DNA from: Blastocatellia bacterium
GTDB taxonomy: Bacteria; Acidobacteriota; Blastocatellia; UBA7656
Reading direction: 5' to 3'
NCBI GenBank assembly: GCA_035275065.1
Contig: DATENM010000081.1
Span: 1-64,000, forward strand
DNA: 64,000 nucleotides
In this document: positions 26,189-33,578 of the stretch, one piece after another
Position numbering within the stretch: the first letter of the stretch is position 1
How the letters are laid out: every line of letters begins with the position of its first letter
The notes under the pieces: model-generated
Databases searched by the model: none
The model's input: the letters and a program-made list of their open reading frames with translations, nothing else
Told to the model about the DNA's origin: nothing
Position numbers and translations under genes: made by a program

Positions 26189-26406
26189 AAAGATTAAAAC
26201 ACGACGACGCGCGTCGTGCAAAGCGCGCCTCTATTCGCTCGCCTGCGCGCGGCGCAAGCGATCACCGCACATCGGCTTTTTTCAATACAGGCAGCCTGAT
26301 CGTCGTAGCGAATCCGAGCCCGCGGACCTGTGAGGGATAAACCCCATGCGCCGCCAATGGCTTGCAAGTAACCGCGATTACGGCCAATCTCCGGCGCGCG
26401 CGGTTT

Positions 26407-26422
26407 TGGCACGGCCCTTGTA
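26407..26422 (+). promoter_or_regulatory. Sigma-54-like promoter before csbD
   Basis: TGGCACGGCCCTTGTA matches TGGCAC-N5-TTGCA at all but one base of the -12 element (T for C), with correct spacing. Transcription would start near 26434, ~70 nt before the csbD ATG. No copy of the TGTGTAGC palindromes is seen upstream, so another activator is implied. Confidence 0.7.
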
Positions 26423-26505
26423 CAAAAGAATCTTGCGCGGCTGTGGCGCGCTGACTTGTAGAGCAACGCGCCATAAACGCGCAAAAACCAAATGGGAGGA
26501 ATGTT

Positions 26506-26709
26506 ATGAACCGGGATGAAATGGAAGGCAAATGGGATCAGACCAAGGGCAAGGTGAAAGAAAACGTCGGTCGCGCTCTCGATGACCGCGACATGGAACA
26601 GCGCGGTCTCGAAGACCAGACCAAGGGCAATGTGCAGGAAGGCTTCGGCAAAGTCCGCCGCAACGTCGGTGAAGCCATCGAAGACCTCGGCGACAAGATC
26701 AGCGATTGA
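26506..26709 (+). CDS. CsbD-family stress-response protein
   Basis: A 67-residue, highly charged protein. MNRDEMEGKWDQTKGKVKEN and the second copy of the pattern, LEDQTKGNVQEGFGKVR, give the CsbD repeats (W-x-Q-x-K-G-K-x-K-x). CsbD-like proteins are small general-stress proteins of uncertain mechanism, often under a stress sigma factor. GGGAGG lies 6-7 bases before ATG. A sigma-54-like promoter precedes the gene and a perfect terminator follows, so it is monocistronic. It lies divergently next to the stressosome operon, which fits a stress role. Confidence 0.92.
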   Translation: MNRDEMEGKWDQTKGKVKENVGRALDDRDMEQRGLEDQTKGNVQEGFGKVRRNVGEAIEDLGDKISD

Positions 26710-26731
26710 TCAAGCCGTCGCGACTGTTGAC

Positions 26732-26774
26732 CGGGCGTGGCGATTGAATGTCAATCGCCACGCCCGACTTTTTT
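26732..26774 (+). terminator. Intrinsic terminator after csbD
   Basis: CGGGCGTGGCGATTGA (26732-26747) pairs perfectly with TCAATCGCCACGCCCG (26751-26766) across a three-base loop, followed by ACTTTTTT. A classic rho-independent terminator 23 bp after the csbD stop. Confidence 0.95.
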
Positions 26775-26801
26775 GTCTACAAAGTACCCTCACCTGAGGA
26801 A

Positions 26802-26932
26802 CTATTCATTCACGGGGGATAAACCGCCAAGACGCCAAGAGCGCCAAGCCAATGCCAAAGACAAGTGACTTTCTCTTGGTGTGCTTGGCGTCTTGGCGGT
26901 TTATCCCTTGTCTCTGAGTCGGGAATGAATAG
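26802..26932. repeat. Large two-tier inverted-repeat element
   Basis: Outer arms CTATTCATTC (26802-26811) and GAATGAATAG (26923-26932). Inner 24-bp perfect arms at 26816-26839 and 26884-26907, containing AACCGCCAAGACGCCAAG and its complement. The loop is 44 bp with further CGCCAAG copies. No coding potential; it looks like a dispersed palindromic (REP/MITE-like) element. Confidence 0.85.
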
Positions 26933-26992
26933 ACCCTGAGCAACTCAATAATGGCCTACAATCGTTCTCCGGTGTTAACATGAGCACTGCTC

Positions 26993-27610
26993 ATGCAACT
27001 CATCCGCAAAGTTAACCCGAAGCGATGGGCCGAGCGAATTCGCCTGAATGCGCGGCGCGTCGCCGAACATCGCTCGGCTCCCGCGGTCGTCTTTCTGCTT
27101 GAGCTGATCGCCTGCGCCCTCGTGCCGCTGCCCAATGCGCTGATCATGGTGGCGATGGTCACGGCGGCGCCGCGCAAGTGGCTGCGCTTTGCCGCGAGCG
27201 CCGCTGCCGGCAGCCTCGTCGCCGGTTTGTTGCTCTACGCCGTCAGCCGCTTACTATTCGAGTCCTGGGGTCAGCGACTGCTCGCCTTTTATGGCGCAAC
27301 CGGGCGTTGGCAAGAAGTCGTCGCATGGGTACAGAGCGGCTGGGGGTTGGGAATCGTCTTTATCGCCGCGATGACCACCGGCTTCTTTCGTCTGACCAGC
27401 CTCGCCGCCGGCTTTACGGCAATCAACCCGCTGGCCTTCGCCGTCGTCCTGGCCGCAAGCCGCGGCGTGCGCTGGACGGCTGAGTGCGCGGCCATCAAAT
27501 TCGTCGGCGACCGCCTGCGTCTGTGGCCGAGGCAGTACATCAGGTATGCCGCCTTCGGCGCCGGCCTGCTCGCCTTCGCGGTCATCCTCGTCTTTGTCTT
27601 CGCCGCCTGA
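26993..27610 (+). CDS. Integral membrane protein, YqaA/DedA (VTT)-like
   Basis: A 205-residue membrane protein. An Arg-rich N terminus (MQLIRKVNPKRWAERIRLNA) is followed by about five hydrophobic segments. The first, FLLELIACALVPLPNALIMV, and the re-entrant-like GWGLGIVFIAAMTTGFFRLT and LAAGFTAINPLAFAV resemble the VTT/SNARE-associated domain of DedA/YqaA proteins, which are linked to lipid scrambling and membrane homeostasis. The conserved acidic/Arg pairs of true DedA proteins are not obvious, so the family is tentative. It stands alone after the palindromic element. Confidence 0.55.
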   Translation: MQLIRKVNPKRWAERIRLNARRVAEHRSAPAVVFLLELIACALVPLPNALIMVAMVTAAPRKWLRFAASAAAGSLVAGLLLYAVSRLLFESWGQRLLAFYGATGRWQEVVAWVQSGWGLGIVFIAAMTTGFFRLTSLAAGFTAINPLAFAVVLAASRGVRWTAECAAIKFVGDRLRLWPRQYIRYAAFGAGLLAFAVILVFVFAA

Positions 27611-27723
27611 GCGCCATTCTTGCCGCGCCAGTGCCGGGCTCAGAATCCCCGCGAACTCAGGTTGCCAAGCCGCGCCGCTTGCCTGCATAATCATCTGTCA
27701 CACAGACTTTCCTGGAGATTTAC

Positions 27724-28059
27724 ATGGCAGAAAAAGATAAAGTAATTAAGAGCGGACAGTTGACCCTGCCGCGCATCCTGTTTTTGGTCGGCGTCGGCAT
27801 TGTCGTCGCCGGTATGGTGGCCGTTGGCGGCAAGTTTCTAATCGTCGGCTACTGGGTGTTGACCCTGGCCATCTGTGCCTTGCTGTATCTCATCTCGATT
27901 GACTACGGCGTTCATATGGAGAAGGTTGACCTGACCGCCCAGCCGGCGTCGCCCGCCGCGATTGAAGCCATGCCCGCGGGCGAGACGACGCGCGCTGCCG
28001 CAACCGCAGAGCCACGCACCAAGCGGCGCACCAGTCGCCCGGTGAAACGCAGAAGATAA
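27724..28059 (+). CDS. Small membrane protein with basic tail (hypothetical)
   Basis: A 111-residue protein. Two hydrophobic helices (LPRILFLVGVGIVVAGMVAV and FLIVGYWVLTLAICALLYLI) are separated by a short loop. An Ala/Thr-rich linker follows, then a strongly basic end (TKRRTSRPVKRRR). The tail could bind nucleic acid or acidic lipids on the cytoplasmic side. GGAG nine bases before ATG 27724 supports the start. No family is recognised. Confidence 0.7.
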   Translation: MAEKDKVIKSGQLTLPRILFLVGVGIVVAGMVAVGGKFLIVGYWVLTLAICALLYLISIDYGVHMEKVDLTAQPASPAAIEAMPAGETTRAAATAEPRTKRRTSRPVKRRR

Positions 28060-28062
28060 ATC

Positions 28063-28165
28063 AGGAGGCAGGAAGCAGGAAGCAGGTGGCAGTCTTTGAT
28101 TGGAAATTCGAGATGAGTTGAGAATGACGATTTGTGTACTGCCTCCTGCTTCCTGCTTCCTGCTT
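28063..28165. repeat. GCAGGAA-heptamer inverted repeat
   Basis: Three to four GGAAGCA-type heptamers at 28063-28092 are repeated in reverse complement at 28138-28165 around a ~45-bp spacer. The arms are near-perfect. The element sits between the small membrane gene and corA and supplies a spurious upstream extension of the corA frame. Confidence 0.8.
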
Positions 28166-28173
28166 ACTTTCCT

Positions 28174-29097
28174 ATGGTCAAACCTGCCGCCCTCGGGTTA
28201 CGCACTCTCATCAACCATCCCGGCTTGCTGTGGCTCGATCTCGACGATCCAATGAGCCACTCGCTCGACGAGCTTGCGGCGCAGTATGGCTTTCACGAAC
28301 TGGCCGTCGAGGATTGCCGCAATCGGCAACAACTGGCGAAGGTTGATTACTACGACGGCTATTCATTCTACATCATCAACTCGACGCACTACTCGCAGGA
28401 GCCCTGCGAGGTGCGGCTGCGCGAGATTGATGCCTTCCTGGGGCCGGACTATATCGTCACCGTGCATGATGGCGAGAGCCTGTCGGTCAAAGAGATCGAG
28501 CGCCGGCTGGCGGCCAACGGCACGCGCTACGAACGGCCCGACCAGGTGCTGCACGGCATCATTGATGTCGTCGTTGACCGCTTCCTGCCGACGCTCGAAT
28601 CAATCGGCGACACTATCGATGTGGTCGAAGACGAGCTGTTGATCCACCCCGATGTCAAGCTGCTGGAAATGATCTTCAATCTCAAGCGCGGCATGCTGCA
28701 ATTTCGCCGCGCGGTTGGCGCTCAGCGCGAATTACTGAACGTCATCGTCCGCGACGAGACGCCGTTGATTCGGCCTGAGATGCGCATCTACTTCCGCGAT
28801 GTCTACGACCATGCGGTGCGCGCCCTCGATCTGGTCGAAACCTATCGCGACCTGATGAGCGGCACGCTCGACATCTACCTGACGCAGATGGCCAACCGCA
28901 CCAACGACATCGTCAAGGGCCTGACCATCCTGGCAACGATTATGCTGCCGCTCACGCTGGTGACGGGCTACTTCGGCATGAACTTCGAGTCCATGCCGCT
29001 GCTCAAGAACCCGAGCGGCGTCTGGTATACGACTATCGGCATGGCAGTCATTGCCATCATCATGCTCGGCTATTTCAAACTGAAGAAGTGGCTCTGA
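28174..29097 (+). CDS. corA: Magnesium/cobalt transporter CorA
   Basis: A 307-residue protein. A soluble alpha/beta domain (LLWLDLDDPMSHSLDELAAQ, EIDAFLGPDYIVTVHDGE) and a long helical funnel are followed by two C-terminal membrane helices. The selectivity motif GMN is present in LVTGYFGMNFESMP, and the C terminus KLKKWL is basic, as in CorA. It mediates Mg2+ (also Co2+/Ni2+) uptake as a pentamer. ATG 28174 is used because upstream codons to 28132 lie within a palindromic repeat; no strong ribosome-binding site is visible. Confidence 0.92.
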   Translation: MVKPAALGLRTLINHPGLLWLDLDDPMSHSLDELAAQYGFHELAVEDCRNRQQLAKVDYYDGYSFYIINSTHYSQEPCEVRLREIDAFLGPDYIVTVHDGESLSVKEIERRLAANGTRYERPDQVLHGIIDVVVDRFLPTLESIGDTIDVVEDELLIHPDVKLLEMIFNLKRGMLQFRRAVGAQRELLNVIVRDETPLIRPEMRIYFRDVYDHAVRALDLVETYRDLMSGTLDIYLTQMANRTNDIVKGLTILATIMLPLTLVTGYFGMNFESMPLLKNPSGVWYTTIGMAVIAIIMLGYFKLKKWL

Positions 29098-29133
29098 CCG
29101 CGCTGAGTCTATACCGTTGAGTGGGGCCGACCT

Positions 29134-29634
29134 CTATGTCCGCGGAATGCTCAACGGAATGACGATCAGAATGAAGGCAAACACCGCGATGCCCCCGATG
29201 AGGCCCCATCGCGGGTGCCAGCGCTTGCCGGTGAATGGGTTCGGGCCGCCATAATTGAAGCGCACCTTCTTGACATCCTTGTAAGCGAAGGTGACCAGTT
29301 GTTTCAAATCCACCTCGACCACTTGAAACGTGTCGTTATCGATGCTGGCAATCTCGCCGTAGCGTTCCTTATTGTCTTTGAGGATGATGGTGATTTTGCT
29401 GGCGATGCCGTGGTTCTCGATATCGCGTTTGATGCGCGCGGCCTGCTGCGCTTCCTTCGCCGTCTGAGGCGTGGCCGGCTGGTTATTCGTTTGGCCGGGC
29501 GGCGCTTGATCAGGGGTTCCGCCCGGCGTCGCAATCGGCTTTTCGGCGGGCGATTGCGCCAATCCGGGCTTAACACAAACGAAGCAGAAGTAGAGGGCGC
29601 AGACGAGCGCCATTGACAGAATCCGTTTCAACAT
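29134..29634 (-). CDS. Hypothetical secreted/anchored protein with Sm-like region
   Basis: A 166-residue protein with an N-terminal signal peptide (MLKRILSMALVCALYFCFVC through GLAQ). A Pro/Thr/Gln-rich linker (TPGGTPDQAPPGQTNNQPAT) is followed by a short beta-barrel-like stretch KITIILKDNKERYGEIASID that resembles an Sm/SH3-type fold. A C-terminal hydrophobic helix (GLIGGIAVFAFILIVIPLSI) may anchor it in the membrane. No defined family or function. It stands convergent with corA. Confidence 0.6.
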   Translation of the reverse strand: MLKRILSMALVCALYFCFVCVKPGLAQSPAEKPIATPGGTPDQAPPGQTNNQPATPQTAKEAQQAARIKRDIENHGIASKITIILKDNKERYGEIASIDNDTFQVVEVDLKQLVTFAYKDVKKVRFNYGGPNPFTGKRWHPRWGLIGGIAVFAFILIVIPLSIPRT

Positions 29635-29926
29635 AGCGAGCCTCCTGAAGCATATTTATTCCGCCATTCAGGTGGCAACGGACGTGCCAGCGCCCTACTC
29701 GACAAGCAATCAGAGACAAGCGACTGGCGCGCAACGGTTTAGCTTTTCGGGGCACGGCGAATGGCGTGCCGGAGAGCGCAGCAATCCGCCGACAGTTGGC
29801 GCAGATTCTTGGCCGCGAGAACCAAATAGCGAGGTTGCCGCTGCTTGACAACCCCGGTCTCGCGAGTAGACTAAAGACGGTTTTCAAATAGCTTCAATTT
29901 GAAAGCCGCCACCCACGAGATTTGCT
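29635..29926. other. Intergenic region, no gene seen
   Basis: About 290 bp between divergent genes. No hairpin, repeat or coding signal stands out; it presumably holds promoters for the secreted protein and for the cysteine dioxygenase. Confidence 0.5.
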
Positions 29927-30511
29927 ATGCGAGTAATCGATACCAACCAGATCACCGCGCCGCCGACCGCCGTCGCCGTCAACGAACTGACCCTTGGCGA
30001 AGTCGCCGAGATCATCAACCAGCTCAAAGCGGTGCCGAGGCTTGAAGACGTCGAGGCCTGGTTCTCTGCACTGTTGCTGCGCCAGCGTGATTACGATGCT
30101 TACCGTCTCTTCAGCCAGCGCAAGTACGCGCGCAACCTGATCGCCCGCAGCCCGTATGCGGAAATGCTGATGCTCTGCTGGCGCTCGGGCCAGCGCACAC
30201 CGATTCACGATCACGGCGGCTCGATTGGCGTCGTCATGGTCGCCGAAGGCTGCCTGACCGAGACCATGTACGAGCGCACGGCGGAAGGCCGCGTTCGGCC
30301 ATACAACACACACCGCTGGAGCCCGGGCGCGATTACCGGCGCTGACGTGCCGGACATTCATTGCTTGATGAATCTGCAACCGAAGGGTCGCGACCTGGTG
30401 ACGCTGCATTGTTACGCGCCGCCGCTTTCGGTGCTCAATACCTTCAGCCCGCACAGCCTGCGCACGCGCCGCTGGCGCGAAGGCTATTTCAGCGGCGGCG
30501 CGGGCATCTGA
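29927..30511 (+). CDS. Cysteine dioxygenase type I
   Basis: A 194-residue cupin. The iron ligands are H94 and H96 in TPIHDHGGS and H145 in PDIHCLMN, with Y163 (LHCYAPPL) at the position of the conserved cross-link tyrosine. Bacterial enzymes lack the cross-linking cysteine, as seems so here (Gly near position 101). The reaction oxidises cysteine to cysteine sulfinic acid. RBS evidence is weak, but the start at 29927 gives a normal length. Related thiol dioxygenases using 3-mercaptopropionate cannot be excluded. The next gene is a secreted protein with its own ribosome-binding site 48 bp on. Confidence 0.88.
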   Translation: MRVIDTNQITAPPTAVAVNELTLGEVAEIINQLKAVPRLEDVEAWFSALLLRQRDYDAYRLFSQRKYARNLIARSPYAEMLMLCWRSGQRTPIHDHGGSIGVVMVAEGCLTETMYERTAEGRVRPYNTHRWSPGAITGADVPDIHCLMNLQPKGRDLVTLHCYAPPLSVLNTFSPHSLRTRRWREGYFSGGAGI

Positions 30512-30558
30512 AGCCGCCGGCCGCCGGTGCCGGTCATTCGCTCAAGGAGCAATCGGTT

Positions 30559-31245
30559 ATGCATGACACAACCCCATTCGCTCGCCGTCGCGTCGTGGCG
30601 CTGCTCGTCGGCGCGCTGCTCGTCTTCAACGCCGCCGTCGCTCAGGCACAATCTGGCCGCCGCATTCCCAAACGCCCGACGACCTCGGACCCGATGCCGC
30701 AGAAAGAGAGTGAGCCGCCCGTCGTTCAATCCGATGAGAAGAAGAACGATAAGCCGGCGCTTACGATCCTGCTGGCCAAGCACATGGACGCCTTCGTCTC
30801 CGGCTCGGACATCTATTTGAATATCGTGATGGACGGGTTTATGTCGCGCGTCGAGAAATATAGAAACATCAGGGTCGAGCCGGCGGGCCGCGACATGAAC
30901 CGCAAGGAGGCGTATGATGCGGCGAAAGCGGCGCCCGACCGCTACGTCATCTGGTTTCAACTGGTGCCCGATTCAGGCTACACAAGCCAGCAGTCGACCT
31001 ACAACTCGCAAGCCTATGCCGCCTACCTGTACATCGATTACGTCGTCTTTACGCCGGGCACAGGCAAGACAAAAACATCCGGGCACGTCTACCAGCGAAC
31101 CAGGGGCGCCGGTCCTGTGAACATGCCGTTGCCGGGACGCACGTCTGCCGAGTACAGCTTGCGCAACGCCGGCATGGAACTGGCAGATCAGGTACTAGGC
31201 TCGCTCGACCTCAATTCGCCGACGACCACACCGACGACGCATTGA
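30559..31245 (+). CDS. Hypothetical secreted protein
   Basis: A 228-residue protein. AAGGAG nine bases before ATG 30559 fixes the start; the in-frame extension to 30361 overlaps the dioxygenase and is rejected. A signal peptide (RRRVVALLVGALLVFNAAVA, then QAQ) is followed by a Pro/basic linker (RRIPKRPTTSDPMPQKESEP). The mature region includes YVIWFQLVPDSGYTS and a Gln/Asn/Tyr-rich stretch QQSTYNSQAYAAYLYIDYVV. It is probably periplasmic. No family is recognised. It is followed within 17 bp by the FeS/NrfD fusion gene and may be co-expressed. Confidence 0.7.
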   Translation: MHDTTPFARRRVVALLVGALLVFNAAVAQAQSGRRIPKRPTTSDPMPQKESEPPVVQSDEKKNDKPALTILLAKHMDAFVSGSDIYLNIVMDGFMSRVEKYRNIRVEPAGRDMNRKEAYDAAKAAPDRYVIWFQLVPDSGYTSQQSTYNSQAYAAYLYIDYVVFTPGTGKTKTSGHVYQRTRGAGPVNMPLPGRTSAEYSLRNAGMELADQVLGSLDLNSPTTTPTTH

Positions 31246-31261
31246 GCAACGCGAGACCAGA

Positions 31262-32800
31262 ATGAGATATGGCTTTCTGATTGACCACCGCAAGTGCATC
31301 GGCTGCCATGCCTGCACGGTCGCCTGCAAGTCTGAACACCAAGTCCCTGTCGGCGCCTTCCGCACCTGGGTGAAGTACATCGAAAAGGGCCAGTACCCCG
31401 ATACACGGCGCTACTTCTCTGTGATGCGCTGCAACCACTGTGACGACGCGCCGTGCATCACCATCTGCCCGGTGACGGCGCTCTTTCGTCGCGCGAACGG
31501 CATCGTGGACTTCGACGGCGACCGCTGCATCGGTTGCAAATCCTGCATGCAGGCCTGCCCTTACGACGCGCTCTACATCAACCCGAACACCAACACCGCC
31601 GAGAAATGTAACTACTGCGCGCACCGCGTCGAAGCCCAGCTGGAGCCCGCCTGCGTCATTGTCTGCCCTGTGCAAGCCATCGTCTCTGGGGACATGGACG
31701 ATCCGACCGCAAAGATTTCACGGCTGATTTCGTCCGAACAGACATTGGTGCGCAAGCCCGAAGCCGGCACGAAACCGAAGCTGCATTACATCGAAGCCGA
31801 TCAGTCATCGCTGGTGCCGACCGACCAGTCGCATACGGATGGCTACCTGTGGTCTGAAATTCAGATGGACCCGCTGATGCGGAACGAACAGGCGATGGCC
31901 GAGATGGACGCAAAGGCGCGAACGACGTATGACATCGCGCATGATCGTCCGTGGGGTTGGAAGGTTTCGGCCTATCTCTGGACGAAATCGATTGCCGCCG
32001 GCGCGTTCCTGCTCGCGGCCATCGCGCTCGGGTTTGGCTTCGTCCGCTCGCACTGGGTCTTTGAGGCGGCTGCGCCGCAACTGGCGCTACTCTTCCTGGC
32101 GGCGACCGTGGCGCTGCTGGTGCTGGATTTGAAGCGGCCCGAACGGTTCCTGCGCATCTTGTTGATGCCGCAGTGGCGCTCGTGGCTGGTGATCGGCGGT
32201 TACATTCTACTGGCCTATGGCGGCGTCATTATGCTCTGGCTGGCGTCGCAAACCTTCGGCTGGTTTTTGCTCGAAGGGCCGGCGATGACGGGTGGCGGTT
32301 TGTTAGCGGTGGGTTCAGCCGTCTACTCGGCGTTTCTCTTCAAGCAGGCGCGCGGGCGGGTCTTCTGGCACAGCCAACTGACGCCTGTGCATCTGCTGGT
32401 GCAAGCCTTCGTTGCCGGCGCGGCCATGCTACTGCTGGTGCTGGCCGTCGAGTCAATGATCTCGGGCCGGCGGCCTATGGATGATGCGTGGCAGTTTCTC
32501 TACTACGAGTTGATGGGCGCGCTGGTCGCCAACGGCGTGCTGATGGCCAGCGAGTTGTTCATGCCGGAAGAGCATGTCGAGCGGCGGCGGGCGGCGCGGC
32601 TAATCACGCGCGGCTACTTCAGCAAGCTATTCTGGAGCGGCTCGGTCATCCTGGGCGTCGCGTTGCCTTTGATTCTACTGGCAAGCGGCGTGGCGCAGTT
32701 CCCTCCCCTGGCCATCGCCGTGTCGTTGCTGTCGCTGGCCGGCCTCTACATCTGGGAGTACATCTGGGTGCAAGCAGGTCAGGCTATACCGCTCAGTTGA
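31262..32800 (+). CDS. Fused 4Fe-4S electron-transfer / NrfD-like membrane subunit
   Basis: A 512-residue fusion. Residues ~1-180 are a ferredoxin-like subunit (as NrfC/DmsB/PsrB) with four clusters' worth of cysteines: CIGCHACTVAC, CNHCDDAPCITICP, CIGCKSCMQACP and CNYCAHRVEAQLEPACVIVC. Residues ~235-505 contain about eight membrane helices typical of NrfD/PsrC, which exchange electrons with quinone. Usually these are two genes. With the molybdopterin gene ~780 bp downstream it would form a complex iron-sulfur molybdoenzyme. The ATG lies 16 bp after the secreted-protein gene. Substrate and direction of electron flow are unknown. Confidence 0.9.
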   Translation: MRYGFLIDHRKCIGCHACTVACKSEHQVPVGAFRTWVKYIEKGQYPDTRRYFSVMRCNHCDDAPCITICPVTALFRRANGIVDFDGDRCIGCKSCMQACPYDALYINPNTNTAEKCNYCAHRVEAQLEPACVIVCPVQAIVSGDMDDPTAKISRLISSEQTLVRKPEAGTKPKLHYIEADQSSLVPTDQSHTDGYLWSEIQMDPLMRNEQAMAEMDAKARTTYDIAHDRPWGWKVSAYLWTKSIAAGAFLLAAIALGFGFVRSHWVFEAAAPQLALLFLAATVALLVLDLKRPERFLRILLMPQWRSWLVIGGYILLAYGGVIMLWLASQTFGWFLLEGPAMTGGGLLAVGSAVYSAFLFKQARGRVFWHSQLTPVHLLVQAFVAGAAMLLLVLAVESMISGRRPMDDAWQFLYYELMGALVANGVLMASELFMPEEHVERRRAARLITRGYFSKLFWSGSVILGVALPLILLASGVAQFPPLAIAVSLLSLAGLYIWEYIWVQAGQAIPLS

Positions 32801-32855
32801 GATGAGTTTGATGTCGTGCGGTTAAGCCACAGGTTAGACAGCGGCACTGGCGCGG

Positions 32856-33434
32856 CTATCTTCGCTCCCACCGGCTACCATCCGCATAGACGACCTTCGT
32901 GATAATCACTTCCTCTATCCACGCTTTGCCGTCTTTTTGCTGCGCCTTCGCGTTGACGATCTGCGGCGGGCTGGCATCCGTGTAAGCGGTTACCTGTTTA
33001 TCCTTGCCGTGCGCGATTCGCGCGTCAGTGTTAAAGCGATGCGCGACCAGTGGCTTTTGCGTCGCCGGATCACTGAAGACGTAAGTCCATTCAAGGCTGA
33101 CGATCTCTCTAGCGCCGCGGTTCTTAAACCGAAACTTATACTCATAGTTTTTGGTGGTCGGGTCGGGCCGATCAAGCGGCGTGACTTGATAGCGCCTTTC
33201 GTCCCGCAGCCGGTTGATCTCATTATAGTTGGGCTTATCTTTTCGACTCTCTTCCGAGATTTGCGCGTCTATGCGCGCGTTTCTCATAGCCTGAATCCTC
33301 TGCCCGGTCAGGTTTTCGTTATGCACTAACTTACGCCAACCGGATTTCAGCACCTCGACCTCCGGCTCACTCTGGGCGAACGAAGAGATCGGCAACAGGG
33401 TCGCGAACAACAGTGCGAGTGTCAGCTTCTTCAT
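32856..33434 (-). CDS. Hypothetical secreted protein
   Basis: A 192-residue protein with a signal peptide (MKKLTLALLFATLLPISSFA, cleavage before QSEPE). A charged helical part follows (DERRYQVTPLDRPDPTTKNY) and then a beta-rich region KFRFKNRGAREIVSLEWTYV that looks like an Ig-type fold. GGAG precedes the start. It lies on the opposite strand between the two molybdoenzyme subunit genes, which is odd for an operon. No family is recognised. Confidence 0.7.
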   Translation of the reverse strand: MKKLTLALLFATLLPISSFAQSEPEVEVLKSGWRKLVHNENLTGQRIQAMRNARIDAQISEESRKDKPNYNEINRLRDERRYQVTPLDRPDPTTKNYEYKFRFKNRGAREIVSLEWTYVFSDPATQKPLVAHRFNTDARIAHGKDKQVTAYTDASPPQIVNAKAQQKDGKAWIEEVIITKVVYADGSRWERR

Positions 33435-33578
33435 CAGTTTCTCCTTCTCAGAGGGAATCGCAATGGCGAAAATATATACCGATTATCAGTGCGTATGCAA
33501 AGGCTCACTGGTGATGTCCACGAGGCGTTGGTCTGGTGAGCGAATCAAAGTATAATGAGCGTGTCGAAAGGTTTGCAT

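Noticed and set aside
26816..26907. Possible CRISPR-like array (repeated CGCCAAG)
   Set aside because: The copies are too short, irregularly spaced and arranged as a palindrome; no spacers or cas genes.
28132..28173. Upstream extension of corA
   Set aside because: These codons lie in the GCAGGAA palindrome; the conserved protein begins at 28174 or later.
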